Of a stretch of DNA of 42,760 nt, positions 1 to 8,492 are shown piece by piece. Source of the stretch: Bryobacterales bacterium (lineage in GTDB: Bacteria > Acidobacteriota > Terriglobia > Bryobacterales > UBA6623); NCBI GenBank assembly GCA_028819235.1, contig JAPPMC010000047.1, positions 1-42,760 on the forward strand, in the 5' to 3' direction. Under the pieces are notes generated by a model. That model saw only the letters and a list, made by a program, of their open reading frames with translations, was not told the origin of the DNA and searched no databases. The position numbers and the translations under genes are program-made. Every line of letters begins with the position of its first letter. The first letter of the stretch is position 1.

Positions 1-131
1 AGCCGCGTCTCAGCAGGAGCCCCGCTCGTGACTTATGGGGCAAGGGCAGGCCCCGCCACGTGCCTCCCGCTGAGCTACACTGTGGCCATGCTGGCGCCCG
101 CTCGGCGAGCGCCCCACAGGAGGAAATGACC

Positions 132-845
132 ATGTACCCCACGCGCGCAATCGCACTCTCCGTCGGCTTGGCCGCGTGGCTCCTGGCAGCCTGCGGGACA
201 GGCGAGGCGCCGCCAGAGTCCGCCCCGCCGGAGCCGCCCGAGGAGGCTGAGGCTCCTCCGGCGGTGGAGCCGGAACCTGAGCCCGAACCGGAGCCGCAGG
301 CCTCGATTGAGCCGGAGCCGGAACCTGAGCCGCCGGCAGAGCCGACCGGGCCGCCCAGAGTCGCAATTGTCACCGACAAGGGCACCATGGTCTTGGAACT
401 GTATCCCGACCGTGCGCCTGAGACGGTTGCAAACTTCCTGCAATACGTGGACGACGGCTTCTATGACGGCACGATCTTCCACCGGGTGATCCCCGAATTC
501 ATGATCCAAGGCGGCGGTTTCCTCCCTGACATGACCGAGAAGCGCACCCGTCCGGCGATCAAGAACGAGTCGGGCGCGATGGCCAACACCAGATACTCGA
601 TCGCCATGGCGCGTACGCCCGACCCGCACAGTGCGACGGCACAGTTCTTCATCAACCACAAGACCAACCAGTTCCTGGACAAGCAGCACGCCAGGGACGG
701 CTGGGGCTACTGCGTCTTCGGCAAGGTCGTGGAGGGAACTGAAGTCGTCGAAGAGATCGCAAAGGTCCAGAGAACTACTAAGAGCGGCCACGGCGATGTC
801 CCGGTGACGCCGATCCGCATCCAGTCGGCGAACCGAGCGGGCTGA
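132..845 (+). CDS. Cyclophilin-type peptidyl-prolyl isomerase, lipoprotein
   Basis: Catalyses cis-trans isomerisation of X-Pro bonds, probably as a periplasmic folding factor. The 237-residue product starts with a short basic N-terminus, a hydrophobic stretch and a lipobox LAAC (Cys21), so it should be lipid-anchored. Residues 25-75 are a Pro/Glu-rich low-complexity spacer made of EPEP units. The rest is a complete cyclophilin domain close to PpiB, with FHRVIP, FMIQGGGF, TAQFFIN and WGYCVFG. I chose ATG 132 because AGGAGG at 118-123 sits 8 nt upstream; ATG 126 is only 2 nt from it and GTG 60 has no support. It stands alone on this strand, converging on the MFS gene. Confidence 0.93.
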   Translation: MYPTRAIALSVGLAAWLLAACGTGEAPPESAPPEPPEEAEAPPAVEPEPEPEPEPQASIEPEPEPEPPAEPTGPPRVAIVTDKGTMVLELYPDRAPETVANFLQYVDDGFYDGTIFHRVIPEFMIQGGGFLPDMTEKRTRPAIKNESGAMANTRYSIAMARTPDPHSATAQFFINHKTNQFLDKQHARDGWGYCVFGKVVEGTEVVEEIAKVQRTTKSGHGDVPVTPIRIQSANRAG

Positions 846-944
846 TCACCTCGGCACAAATACCCGGGGCGGAGCCTGCCCAGCCTCGGTCTGGCAAGTT
901 CTTGGAGAGTCGCGCGGCGGGAGTTGGCTTCGTCCCGGCGCGGT

Positions 945-964
945 CCGTCACACTCGCGTGACGG
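945..964. terminator. Candidate bidirectional hairpin between convergent genes
   Basis: A perfect 7-bp stem CCGTCAC/GTGACGG with a 6-nt loop lies in the 231-nt gap between the convergent cyclophilin and MFS genes. A second 6-bp GC hairpin (GGCGCG/CGCGCC) follows at 996-1014. Neither has a clear T tract, so the terminator role is inferred from position only. The rest of the gap shows no gene. Confidence 0.3.
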
Positions 965-1076
965 TCGGGGGCCGTCAGAAACGCATGATGCTGAGGGCGC
1001 GGAATCCTCGCGCCGGCGGCTCGTCAGCCGGGTGGCAGCGGTCGGACCCGATCCATTCAGGCGGGACCTGCAGACC

Positions 1077-2399
1077 TCACGGCTTGCGATTACGCGGCAA
1101 GAGGCCGATCGCCACCGCCCCCAGCGCGGCCAGCCCGAAGACCGCCCAGAGCGCTTGAGAATACCCGGCCAGACGCCCGGCGAGGGACGCGATCAGCCGC
1201 GGCGTCCAGAACTGCGTGATCGTGTCGCTGGGCAGGATCGCCGACATAGCCTTTCCAAGCGTGCGCAGCCCGAACAGGTCGGCCGCCATCAGGGGGATCA
1301 GCATGTAGTCCGCGCCCATCGCGAACCCGAACACGATCGCGAAGACATAGACCATGCCGGGCTGCTCCGGCGTGACAAGGAAGAGCAGCGGTATCGCGAG
1401 CGCGACCACTGCGTACGTGACAAGCATCACGTACTTCCGCGGCAGCTTGTCCGCCAGCCAGCCAGCCATCAGCCGGCCAAGAATGCTGGACATCAGATAA
1501 GTGAACGAGGCGTCCGCCCAAACCTGGTCGCGGGCAAGCTGATCCGTGAAGCCCTGCTCCTCGTAGACGAACTTCATCAGGAAGTTGACAGCGGCGATCG
1601 ATCCGATCGACGCCGCGCTGCCGACCAAGAGAAGCCAGAAGGCCCTGTGCCCGGAGAGCTCGCGGAAGCTCATCACCCGCGTCTCGCCGCCCGAATCGGC
1701 GGCCTCGGGCGCCTCGGCGACCGCACCTGACGCGTCGCCGTCCGCCAGCTGTCCCTTGTCTTCCGGGCGGTCGCGGATAACGAAGATGGCGATCGGCCAT
1801 ACCGCCACCATCAGGAAGCTCAGCAGCTGCAGCGAATCCGTGTAGGTGCCCGTGTTGGCCGTGAAGTTCTCGAACAGCGACTGCAGCCACTCGGGCGCCT
1901 GGCTGCGGTCCCGCGCACCGCTCGTGAGGAAGGGCGCCAAGCGGTTGCAAAGCGCGCCGATCACCGCCACCCCGACGTAGGTGATCCCCATTGCCATGCC
2001 GCGTCGGCGCTTATACCAGTTGGAAATGATGATCTGGTGCGGGATGGGGCCCGAGAGGAAATACCCGGTCATGTACAGGCACCAAGCGGCGTAGTACTCG
2101 TATTCGTTCCCGCTCAGCCTCCCGAACCACTGGAAGGACAGGAACGTCAGGAATGTCCCGATGAGGATCAGCAGCCTCGGGGACACCTTCGGGACGATCA
2201 CGGGCCCGATCCAGATCGTCAACAACACGGCTATCGGCGCGCCGGTGGTCACCAAGACCTGCGTCCATTCGTGCCCGTCCCGGAAGTAGTCGAAGAAGAA
2301 AGCGATGTTGTAGTAGGGGAATCCGGTGGAAAGGCCGAATGTGACGAAACAGCTCGCTATGATCCAGGGTCCGAAGAATCTCTTGCTCGATTGGTCCAT
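1077..2399 (-). CDS. MFS transporter (monocarboxylate/oxalate-formate antiporter-like)
   Basis: A 440-residue integral inner-membrane protein with about twelve hydrophobic segments in two halves, split by a hydrophilic loop rich in Ala, Glu and Asp around residues 205-235. The N-terminus (FFGPWIIASCFVTFGLSTG) and the motif NWYKRRRGMAMGITYVG, after the fourth helix or so, resemble the monocarboxylate/oxalate:formate branch of the major facilitator superfamily. The substrate cannot be read from the sequence. It starts at ATG 2399 and is divergent from the AI-2E-family gene, so the 131-nt spacer should carry both promoters. It ends facing the cyclophilin gene. Confidence 0.85.
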   Translation of the reverse strand: MDQSSKRFFGPWIIASCFVTFGLSTGFPYYNIAFFFDYFRDGHEWTQVLVTTGAPIAVLLTIWIGPVIVPKVSPRLLILIGTFLTFLSFQWFGRLSGNEYEYYAAWCLYMTGYFLSGPIPHQIIISNWYKRRRGMAMGITYVGVAVIGALCNRLAPFLTSGARDRSQAPEWLQSLFENFTANTGTYTDSLQLLSFLMVAVWPIAIFVIRDRPEDKGQLADGDASGAVAEAPEAADSGGETRVMSFRELSGHRAFWLLLVGSAASIGSIAAVNFLMKFVYEEQGFTDQLARDQVWADASFTYLMSSILGRLMAGWLADKLPRKYVMLVTYAVVALAIPLLFLVTPEQPGMVYVFAIVFGFAMGADYMLIPLMAADLFGLRTLGKAMSAILPSDTITQFWTPRLIASLAGRLAGYSQALWAVFGLAALGAVAIGLLPRNRKP

Positions 2400-2530
2400 A
2401 TGTGCCGACCCCAGCAGGGCCTGTCCTGCTAGTCTATCGGAACGCTCGATGTCGGGCTCCAGGGCCCTCGCGGTATCCTGAGAGACAGGCCAGCGGCGAC
2501 GCGCCCGGGCCTCAGGCAGGATCGGCCGAG

Positions 2531-3601
2531 ATGCCGCAGGAGCGCAGGCCCAGCATCGTATCCGCGCTAACGAGCGTCGCCGCAGCGGTGATCGTGCTGG
2601 CGGGCGTGAAGGCCGCAGCGCCCATCGTCGTGCCGTTCGCGCTGGCGCTGTTCCTCGCGATCCTCGCCAGCCGGCCGGTCCACTGGATGCACGGCCATCG
2701 CGTGCCCCGCGTGCTCGCCGTGCTGATGACGATCGCCGCCATCGTCGGTGCCATGACCTTAGTGGCGACGCTCTCGGCGGCGTCGCTGAGCAACTTCGCG
2801 GAAAGGTTCCCGACCTACCAGACGCAGCTCCAGGACCGCTGGAGCCTTGGACTGGTCATGCTCGAGGACTTCCTAGGCCGCGTCGGCCTGACCGAGGGCT
2901 ACCAGAACCTCCGTGACCAGCTGCAGTTGCGCGAGATTCTGAGCACGGCCGCCAGCATGGCCGCCAACACGTTGCTGCAGTTCGGCAACGTGTTCCTTAA
3001 AGCCGTCCTAGTCGCGCTGACCGTTGCCTTCATGCTGTTCGAGTCCTTTGATCTGACGGCGAAGCTGCGCGTTCTTCTCCGCCAGTCGCCGGAGACCTGG
3101 ACCAAGCTGGGAGACTTTGTCCGTTCGGTCGAGAACTACATTGCGATCAAGACCGTGACCAGCATGCTGACCGGCGTTGCGGTCTGCCTGTGGCTGCTGA
3201 TCCTAGGCGTCGACTATGCGATTTTCTGGGGCCTGCTGGCCTTCGTCCTCAACTACGTGCCCAACATCGGGTCCGTCGCGGCGGCGGTGCCTGCTGTGCT
3301 GATCGCTCTCATGCAGCACGGCCCGGGAATCGCCGTGGTCGCCGCGGCAGGCTACTTGGCGATCAACCTGACCGTGGGCAGCATCATCGAGCCGAACCTT
3401 CTGGGTCGCAGTGTGGGCCTGTCACCTCTGGTTGCATTCACCTCCCTGGTGTTCTGGGGATTCCTGCTGGGACCGGTCGGCATGCTGCTCTCGCCGCCGC
3501 TCACCATCACCGTCAAGTTCGCCCTTGAGCACTACCCGGAGACCCGCTGGTTGGCGATCCTGCTCGGCTCGGCCAAGAACCTGGACTCGCCCGCTTCCTG
3601 A
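2531..3601 (+). CDS. AI-2E family transporter (PerM/YdiK-like permease)
   Basis: A 356-residue polytopic membrane protein of the AI-2E/PerM family. Characterised members export autoinducer-2 or act as Na+/H+ antiporters; the substrate here is unknown. An N-terminal pair of hydrophobic segments (residues 10-75) is followed by a soluble, partly helical region, then a C-terminal membrane block carrying the family signature NYVPNIGS and the conserved EPNLLGRSVGLSPL stretch. I chose ATG 2531: the protein from there begins like family members, while the 43 codons back to GTG 2402 are low-complexity and have no ribosome site. It may be read through into the secreted DUF1549/DUF1553 gene 55 nt downstream. 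Confidence 0.87.
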   Translation: MPQERRPSIVSALTSVAAAVIVLAGVKAAAPIVVPFALALFLAILASRPVHWMHGHRVPRVLAVLMTIAAIVGAMTLVATLSAASLSNFAERFPTYQTQLQDRWSLGLVMLEDFLGRVGLTEGYQNLRDQLQLREILSTAASMAANTLLQFGNVFLKAVLVALTVAFMLFESFDLTAKLRVLLRQSPETWTKLGDFVRSVENYIAIKTVTSMLTGVAVCLWLLILGVDYAIFWGLLAFVLNYVPNIGSVAAAVPAVLIALMQHGPGIAVVAAAGYLAINLTVGSIIEPNLLGRSVGLSPLVAFTSLVFWGFLLGPVGMLLSPPLTITVKFALEHYPETRWLAILLGSAKNLDSPAS

Positions 3602-3656
3602 GACCGCCCGCCAGTCCTCGTTGGCTACAATCATTCTGCGGGGGATGGCTACGGGG

Positions 3657-5633
3657 ATGAGGCGACTGGCGTGGATGCTCGCGCTTGCGGGCATCTTGAC
3701 CGCTGCAGAGTACAGCGATTCGGAGCGGTCCTTCTGGTCCTTCCAGGCCCGGCTGCCGGTCAAGCCGCCTGCGGTCGCCGCCGACTGGGTCGCGAACCCC
3801 GTCGATGCCTTCGTTTGGGCCCGCCTGCGAGACGAGGGACTGCAGCCCGCCTCCGAGGCACCGCGCGCCACTCTGGTGCGCCGGGCCTACTTCGACGCAA
3901 CCGGGCTGCCGCCGACCGCCGCCGAACTCGAGGCTGCGCTAGCGGACACAGCGCCCGGCGCTTGGGAGCGGCTGGTCGACCGGCTGCTCGCCAGCCCAAG
4001 GTTCGGTGAGCGAGCCGCCCAGCTGTGGCTGGACGTGGTCCGCTTCGCCGAGACAGAAGGATTTGAGTACGACCGGTACCTTCCTGGGATGTGGCGCTAC
4101 CGGGACTACGTGATCGACTCCCTCAACCGCGACAAGCCCTTTGACCGATTCGTCCGGGAGCAACTCAGCGGAGACGAGGGCGCCGGCGAGCCCCGTGAGT
4201 ACCCGCAGGACCGGGAGATGCTGGCGGCGGCAGGCTTCAACAGGCTCGGACCCGTCCGCCGAAACGCGGGCAATCAAGAAGTGGCCTCTAGCCGCAACGA
4301 AGTGCTCACGGAGCGCACGGACATCGTCGGAGCCGCCTTCCTCGGGCTCACCGTCGGCTGCGCCCGCTGCCACGACCACATGTTCGACCCCATCCGGCAG
4401 GTGGACTACTACCGCCTGCAGGCGTACTTCGGCGCTTCGCGGGAGTCGAACGAGGTCTTCGAGGGCAGCGCAACGATCAAAGAGTGGCAGGACCAGACCA
4501 AGGAGATCGCCTCGGAGATGAAGTCCCTGCGCGGCAAGATCCGGCTCGCAGAAGGGGAGGAGCGCCGCAAGCTGCAGGAGCGGCATGACGAGCTTGAGGC
4601 GAGCCTTCCTCCCGCGCCGGCGACCCTGGCGACGGTGCGCAACGACCTTGAGAATCGCACCCAAGTGCACCTGCTCCAGCGCGGAGACCACACCAAGCCC
4701 GGCCAAGCCGTCAACCCGCGCCCCCCAGGAGTGCTGCTCGAGGAGGACGCCCCTACGCTGCCGCCGGACACTGATGACCCTCGCACGCAGCTGGCGGCTT
4801 GGCTGACGCGCCCGGACCACCCGCTGACGGCTAGGGTCGCGGTTAACAGGGTTTGGCAGGCGTACTTTGGAGCCGGCATCGTCAGCACACCAAATGACTT
4901 CGGCTTCATGGGAGGGCGTCCGACCCACCCGGACCTGCTCGACTTCCTAGCGAACGAGCTGGTCGCCTCAGGGTGGAGCCTCAAGCACGTCCACCGCATG
5001 GTGCTGACCAGCAGCACGTACCGCCAAGCATCGGAGAACCCGGGGCAGCGGGATGTCGCCACCGAGAGCGATCCGCTCAACCACCTGCTGTGGCGCGGTC
5101 CCCGCCGGCGTCTCAGCGCCGAAGAAGTGCGCGACGCAATGCTCGCCGCAGCCGGAACGCTCAACCTCGACTACGGCGGCAGGAGTGTGATGCTGCCCGT
5201 CGAGCCCGAGCTCGTGGACCTCCTCTACGACCCCACTCAGTGGAGGGTTGCCCGCGACGCGGGCCAGCACTGGCGGCGGTCCGTGTACCTGATCGCAAAG
5301 CGCAATCTGCGGCTGCCATTCATGGAGGTCTTCGACCAGCCGCCGCTGCTGACCAGCTGTGCCCGCCGCGAGTCCAGCACGCACGCGCCCCAAGCGCTCG
5401 AGCTGCTTAACGGCAGGACCTCAAACGACCTCGCGGAGCGTTTTGCGGAGCGGCTGAAGCGGGAGGCCGGCGACGATTCCGAGCAGGTCATCCGGCACGC
5501 GTACATGCTGACCGCCGGACGCCCTCCCACCGCAAGCGAGGCCGAGCTGGCTCGCGCGTTCCTCGCCGAGAGCCCGCTGCGCGAGTTCGCGCTTGCGATG
5601 TTCAACCTCAACGCATTCCTCTACCTGAACTGA
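3657..5633 (+). CDS. Secreted DUF1549/DUF1553 (PSD1-type) protein
   Basis: A 658-residue exported protein of unknown biochemical function. A signal peptide (MRRLAWMLALAGILTAAE) is followed by DUF1549 (about 45-265), containing FDATGLPPTAAELEAAL and a CARCHDH motif (Cys235, Cys238, His239). A charged helical linker (about 280-325) leads to DUF1553 (about 360-630), with TARVAVNRVWQAYFG and STYRQASENP. Planctomycete relatives usually carry an N-terminal cytochrome c domain and sit beside a DUF1501 gene; both are absent here. ATG 3645 is an alternative start four codons upstream. TACAAT at 3626-3631 could be a -10 box, but no good -35 is visible. Confidence 0.85.
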   Translation: MRRLAWMLALAGILTAAEYSDSERSFWSFQARLPVKPPAVAADWVANPVDAFVWARLRDEGLQPASEAPRATLVRRAYFDATGLPPTAAELEAALADTAPGAWERLVDRLLASPRFGERAAQLWLDVVRFAETEGFEYDRYLPGMWRYRDYVIDSLNRDKPFDRFVREQLSGDEGAGEPREYPQDREMLAAAGFNRLGPVRRNAGNQEVASSRNEVLTERTDIVGAAFLGLTVGCARCHDHMFDPIRQVDYYRLQAYFGASRESNEVFEGSATIKEWQDQTKEIASEMKSLRGKIRLAEGEERRKLQERHDELEASLPPAPATLATVRNDLENRTQVHLLQRGDHTKPGQAVNPRPPGVLLEEDAPTLPPDTDDPRTQLAAWLTRPDHPLTARVAVNRVWQAYFGAGIVSTPNDFGFMGGRPTHPDLLDFLANELVASGWSLKHVHRMVLTSSTYRQASENPGQRDVATESDPLNHLLWRGPRRRLSAEEVRDAMLAAAGTLNLDYGGRSVMLPVEPELVDLLYDPTQWRVARDAGQHWRRSVYLIAKRNLRLPFMEVFDQPPLLTSCARRESSTHAPQALELLNGRTSNDLAERFAERLKREAGDDSEQVIRHAYMLTAGRPPTASEAELARAFLAESPLREFALAMFNLNAFLYLN

Positions 5634-5683
5634 CCAACCGCCCGAAGTGCGGACGCACTCGCGACCGCACCCCGCCCTAGGCC

Positions 5684-7207
5684 GTGTTTCGCAAGATCCT
5701 CATCGCCAACCGCGGCGAGATCGCAGTCCGCGTCATCCGCGCCTGCCGCGAGCTGGGCATCCCGGCAGTGGCCGTGTTCTCCGAGGTGGACCGCGAGGCC
5801 CGGCACGTGCGCCTGTCGGACGAAGCCTACGGCATTGGGAAGGCGCCGGCCGCGCAGAGCTACCTCAATATCGAACGGATCCTCGACACGGCGGAGCGCT
5901 GCGGCGCGGACGCCGTCCACCCGGGCTACGGCTTCCTGAGTGAGAATGCCAAGTTCGCAGAGGCCTGCGCTGACCGCGGGATCAAGTTCATCGGCCCGCC
6001 AGCCAGTGCCGTCCGGGCAATGGGCATCAAGACGCGCGCCCGGGAGATCATGTCGGCCGCGGGAGTGCCGGTCGTACCCGGCGCGCTCACGGCCACGGCG
6101 CGGCCTTCCGAGGCGGCGGCGATCGCGCACGAATTGGGCTACCCCGTCATGCTCAAGGCGGCGGCCGGTGGCGGCGGAAAGGGCATGCGGCTGGTCGGCG
6201 GGCCCGGCGAGCTTGCAGGGGCTTGGGCGCAGGCGCGCGAGGAGGCCCGCAAGGCCTTCGGAGACCCGGCAGTCTACGTCGAGCGGGCCATTGTGCGGCC
6301 GCGGCATGTCGAAGTGCAGATCCTGGCCGACGAGTACGGCACCACCGTGCATCTGGGCGAGCGCGAGTGCAGTCTCCAGCGACGGCACCAGAAGGTCCTG
6401 GAGGAGAGCCCCTCTCCACTTGTGGAGCGGCGCCCAGAGATCCGCGGCCGACTGTACGACGCCGCGATCGCCGCAGCCCGCGCGGTCTCCTACGCCAATG
6501 CCGGGACCATCGAGTTCCTGATGGACGAGGAGCACAGATTCTACTTCCTCGAGATGAACACGCGGCTGCAGGTGGAACATCCCGTCACCGAGCTCGTCAC
6601 CGGCATCGACATGGTGCGCCAGCAGATCCGCATCGCCGCGGGGAAGCGCCTGGAATTCTCGCAGGAGGACGTGCAGCCCCGGGGACACGCGATCGAGTGC
6701 CGCATCTACGCCGAGGATCCGCGCCTCGGTTTCATGCCGTCGCCCGGCTTCATCCGGCGCATGTCCATGCCCGACGGGCCCGGCGTGCGGGTCGACCTCG
6801 GCGCGAACGAAGGCTGGACCGTACCTATCGAGTACGACCCCCTGATCGCCAAGCTCTGCACTTGGGCGGGGACGCGGCAAGAGGCGATCGCGCGGCTTCG
6901 GGCCGCGCTCCGGGAGACCTCCGTCGAAGGAATCGCCACGACTATCGACCTGTTCCGGGCATTGGTGGAGGATGCGCAGTTCCAAGCAGGGGATGTAGAC
7001 ACGGAATTCCTCGAGCGGGAGCTGCCCAGCACGCTTGCCCGCCTTCCCGAAGCGTCGGGCTCGGCACGCCTGGCGGCGATGCTCGCATGTGTCAAGTGGA
7101 CCAAGGAACAAGCCGGATCGAAGACGGTGCGCCCCGCTAGAGCCGGCTCGCGCTGGGGCAGGGTAGGCCGCCGGTCCATGCTGGGCGATTGGAGTCGGGA
7201 CGAGTGA
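5684..7207 (+). CDS. accC: Biotin carboxylase subunit of an acyl-CoA carboxylase
   Basis: Carboxylates carrier-bound biotin with ATP and bicarbonate, feeding acetyl- or propionyl-CoA carboxylation in the cytoplasm. The 507-residue product opens with the biotin carboxylase N-domain (FRKILIANRGEIAVRVIRAC). It contains the ATP-grasp glycine-rich loop KAAAGGGGKGMRLV (about residues 155-168) and the catalytic EMNTRLQVEHPVTE (about 289-302). The last 50 residues or so are a divergent basic tail beyond the usual length of about 450. GTG 5684 is chosen because the conserved domain starts immediately there. The stop overlaps the start of the biotin carrier gene (GTGA). It could be AccC or the alpha subunit of a propionyl- or methylcrotonyl-type enzyme; no carboxyltransferase gene is in the window. 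Confidence 0.9.
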   Translation: MFRKILIANRGEIAVRVIRACRELGIPAVAVFSEVDREARHVRLSDEAYGIGKAPAAQSYLNIERILDTAERCGADAVHPGYGFLSENAKFAEACADRGIKFIGPPASAVRAMGIKTRAREIMSAAGVPVVPGALTATARPSEAAAIAHELGYPVMLKAAAGGGGKGMRLVGGPGELAGAWAQAREEARKAFGDPAVYVERAIVRPRHVEVQILADEYGTTVHLGERECSLQRRHQKVLEESPSPLVERRPEIRGRLYDAAIAAARAVSYANAGTIEFLMDEEHRFYFLEMNTRLQVEHPVTELVTGIDMVRQQIRIAAGKRLEFSQEDVQPRGHAIECRIYAEDPRLGFMPSPGFIRRMSMPDGPGVRVDLGANEGWTVPIEYDPLIAKLCTWAGTRQEAIARLRAALRETSVEGIATTIDLFRALVEDAQFQAGDVDTEFLERELPSTLARLPEASGSARLAAMLACVKWTKEQAGSKTVRPARAGSRWGRVGRRSMLGDWSRDE

Positions 7208-7692
7208 GCGATCACAAGCTGGTCGTCGATGGCCAGAACTTCAGTCTGAGGACCGGTCCCGGTGTGTGCGCGACGGACGGGCGGCAGGTGACAACCGACA
7301 TTGCCCGCGCTGGAGATGGCCTGTACTCGGTGATCGTAGACGGACGGCAGCACTTTGTCTCGGTCTCGCCCCCGTGCGACGGCTCGCTGACAGCTTGCAC
7401 CGCGGGGCTGACATTCCGGATCGCGGTAGTCGACCCGCGACAGCTGCCCGCGGCGGCCGCCAATGCCGGGTCTGAGGGCGTGGGGCAGGTGCGCGCCCCC
7501 ATGCCGGGCAAGGTCGTTGCCGTCCTTGTCAAGGAGGGCCAGAGCGTCAAGAGCGGACAAGGTCTAGTGGTCGTCGAAGCGATGAAGATGCAGAATGAGA
7601 TGCGCGCCGCATCCGGAGGAACGGTGGCCTCTGTGGCGGTGCGACCGGGCGATCCAGTGGCGGCGGGCGACATTCTGGCGAGCATTGCATAG
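7204..7692 (+). CDS. Biotin carboxyl carrier protein, split acyl-CoA carboxylase
   Basis: A 162-residue carrier that presents biotin to the preceding carboxylase and to an unlinked carboxyltransferase. The C-terminal 70 residues form a biotinyl/lipoyl domain with MPGKVVAVLVKEGQ and the attachment motif EAMKM (Lys128). Residues 1-85 look like the small beta-rich BT domain that docks carrier onto carboxylase in propionyl-CoA carboxylase alpha chains (DGLYSVIVDGRQHFVSV). GTG 7204 overlaps the upstream TGA (GTGA), with GGAG at 7191-7194 spaced 9 nt away, which implies coupled translation. In many bacteria these two units are one polypeptide. Confidence 0.88.
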   Translation: MSDHKLVVDGQNFSLRTGPGVCATDGRQVTTDIARAGDGLYSVIVDGRQHFVSVSPPCDGSLTACTAGLTFRIAVVDPRQLPAAAANAGSEGVGQVRAPMPGKVVAVLVKEGQSVKSGQGLVVVEAMKMQNEMRAASGGTVASVAVRPGDPVAAGDILASIA

Positions 7693-7722
7693 GATGGGGT
7701 GGACGGGGAGGGGGCTGCGGCG

Positions 7723-8487
7723 ATGTGCGAGCGGTGCGAGGACACCGGCTGGATCCAGATCAGTAGCGAAGACGGCACGGTGGCTCGGCGGTGCGAGTGC
7801 CGGTCGAGCCTCGCTTCCGCCGCCCGAGAGGCGCGCCTCGGCCTCCCGCCAAGGCTGGCGGAACTGTCCTTCGAGAATCTGGAGTATCCGAGCCACGACC
7901 GGGACCTGCAGCGCTACAACGACCTTCACCGCGTCGCCACCCTGGCCAAGGGATTCGCACGCGAATTCCCTCTCGGCCCCAAACGGGGCCTGCTGCTGCA
8001 CGGATCAGACATGGACCGTGTCCGGCACCTGGGCGTCGCAGCGCTGAGGCTGCTTGCCAAGAAGGGCATCCGCTGCCTCTACTTCGACTATCGCGGCCTT
8101 CTCAAGGTGCTCGGGGACCGCCTCAGCTCAGACCGCCAGACCGCGCAGGGCGGCCATCGCGTGGCGCGAGCCGTTGCGCGCGCGGACGTCCTGCTCATCG
8201 ACTCCCTGGGCGAAGGCCGGGCGACGCAGTGGCACATCGACACGATCACGGGACTCGTCAAGCACCGCCATGACCACAACAAGGGGCTCATTCTCACTAC
8301 CGCAGCGCCCCTCGCGCCCCGAGTAGCGAGGCAAGCGGACCCAATTGGCGAGGCAATGCCGAATGCGGGGGACAGCCTCGGGTCGCTGCCCGTGCATCTG
8401 GGCTGGCGGGCCTATGAGCGGCTGATGCAAATGTGCCAACTCGTCAAAGTGCCCTCCGTGGCCGGCTCTCTCAGGAAGGCCGGCTGA
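7723..8487 (+). CDS. DnaC/IstB-like protein with degenerate Walker A (pseudo-ATPase)
   Basis: A 254-residue protein shaped like DnaC/DnaI helicase loaders. An N-terminal Cys cluster (CERC, then RRCEC, residues 2-26) resembles a small zinc ribbon. The AAA+ core follows, with GLLLHG, where loaders have GPPGxGKTH the sequence reads GSDMDRVRH, so the P-loop glycines, Lys and Thr are all gone. The Walker B position reads VLLIDSLGE (second acid lost) and sensor 1 reads ILTTAA. ATP hydrolysis is therefore unlikely, and the function is unknown. ATG 7723 is preceded by GGGGAGGGGG at 7705-7714. It lies 30 nt after the biotin carrier gene, probably in its transcript, and converges on gluQ. Confidence 0.75.
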   Translation: MCERCEDTGWIQISSEDGTVARRCECRSSLASAAREARLGLPPRLAELSFENLEYPSHDRDLQRYNDLHRVATLAKGFAREFPLGPKRGLLLHGSDMDRVRHLGVAALRLLAKKGIRCLYFDYRGLLKVLGDRLSSDRQTAQGGHRVARAVARADVLLIDSLGEGRATQWHIDTITGLVKHRHDHNKGLILTTAAPLAPRVARQADPIGEAMPNAGDSLGSLPVHLGWRAYERLMQMCQLVKVPSVAGSLRKAG

Positions 8488-8492
8488 ATCGG

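Noticed and set aside
1..90. A tRNA-like stretch on the minus strand (GTAGCTCAGCGGGAGG resembles a tRNA D-arm, followed by a GGGGC/GCCCC stem).
   Set aside because: The anticodon loop would have 8 nt, there is no TTCGA-type T-loop, and no complementary acceptor strand is found.
5621..7111. A 496-residue open frame on the strand opposite the biotin carboxylase.
   Set aside because: It mirrors codon bias of a GC-rich gene that clearly encodes biotin carboxylase, and has no recognisable domain. The same applies to the long antisense frames at 75-791, 3939-4928, 13653-14789 and 39659-40807.
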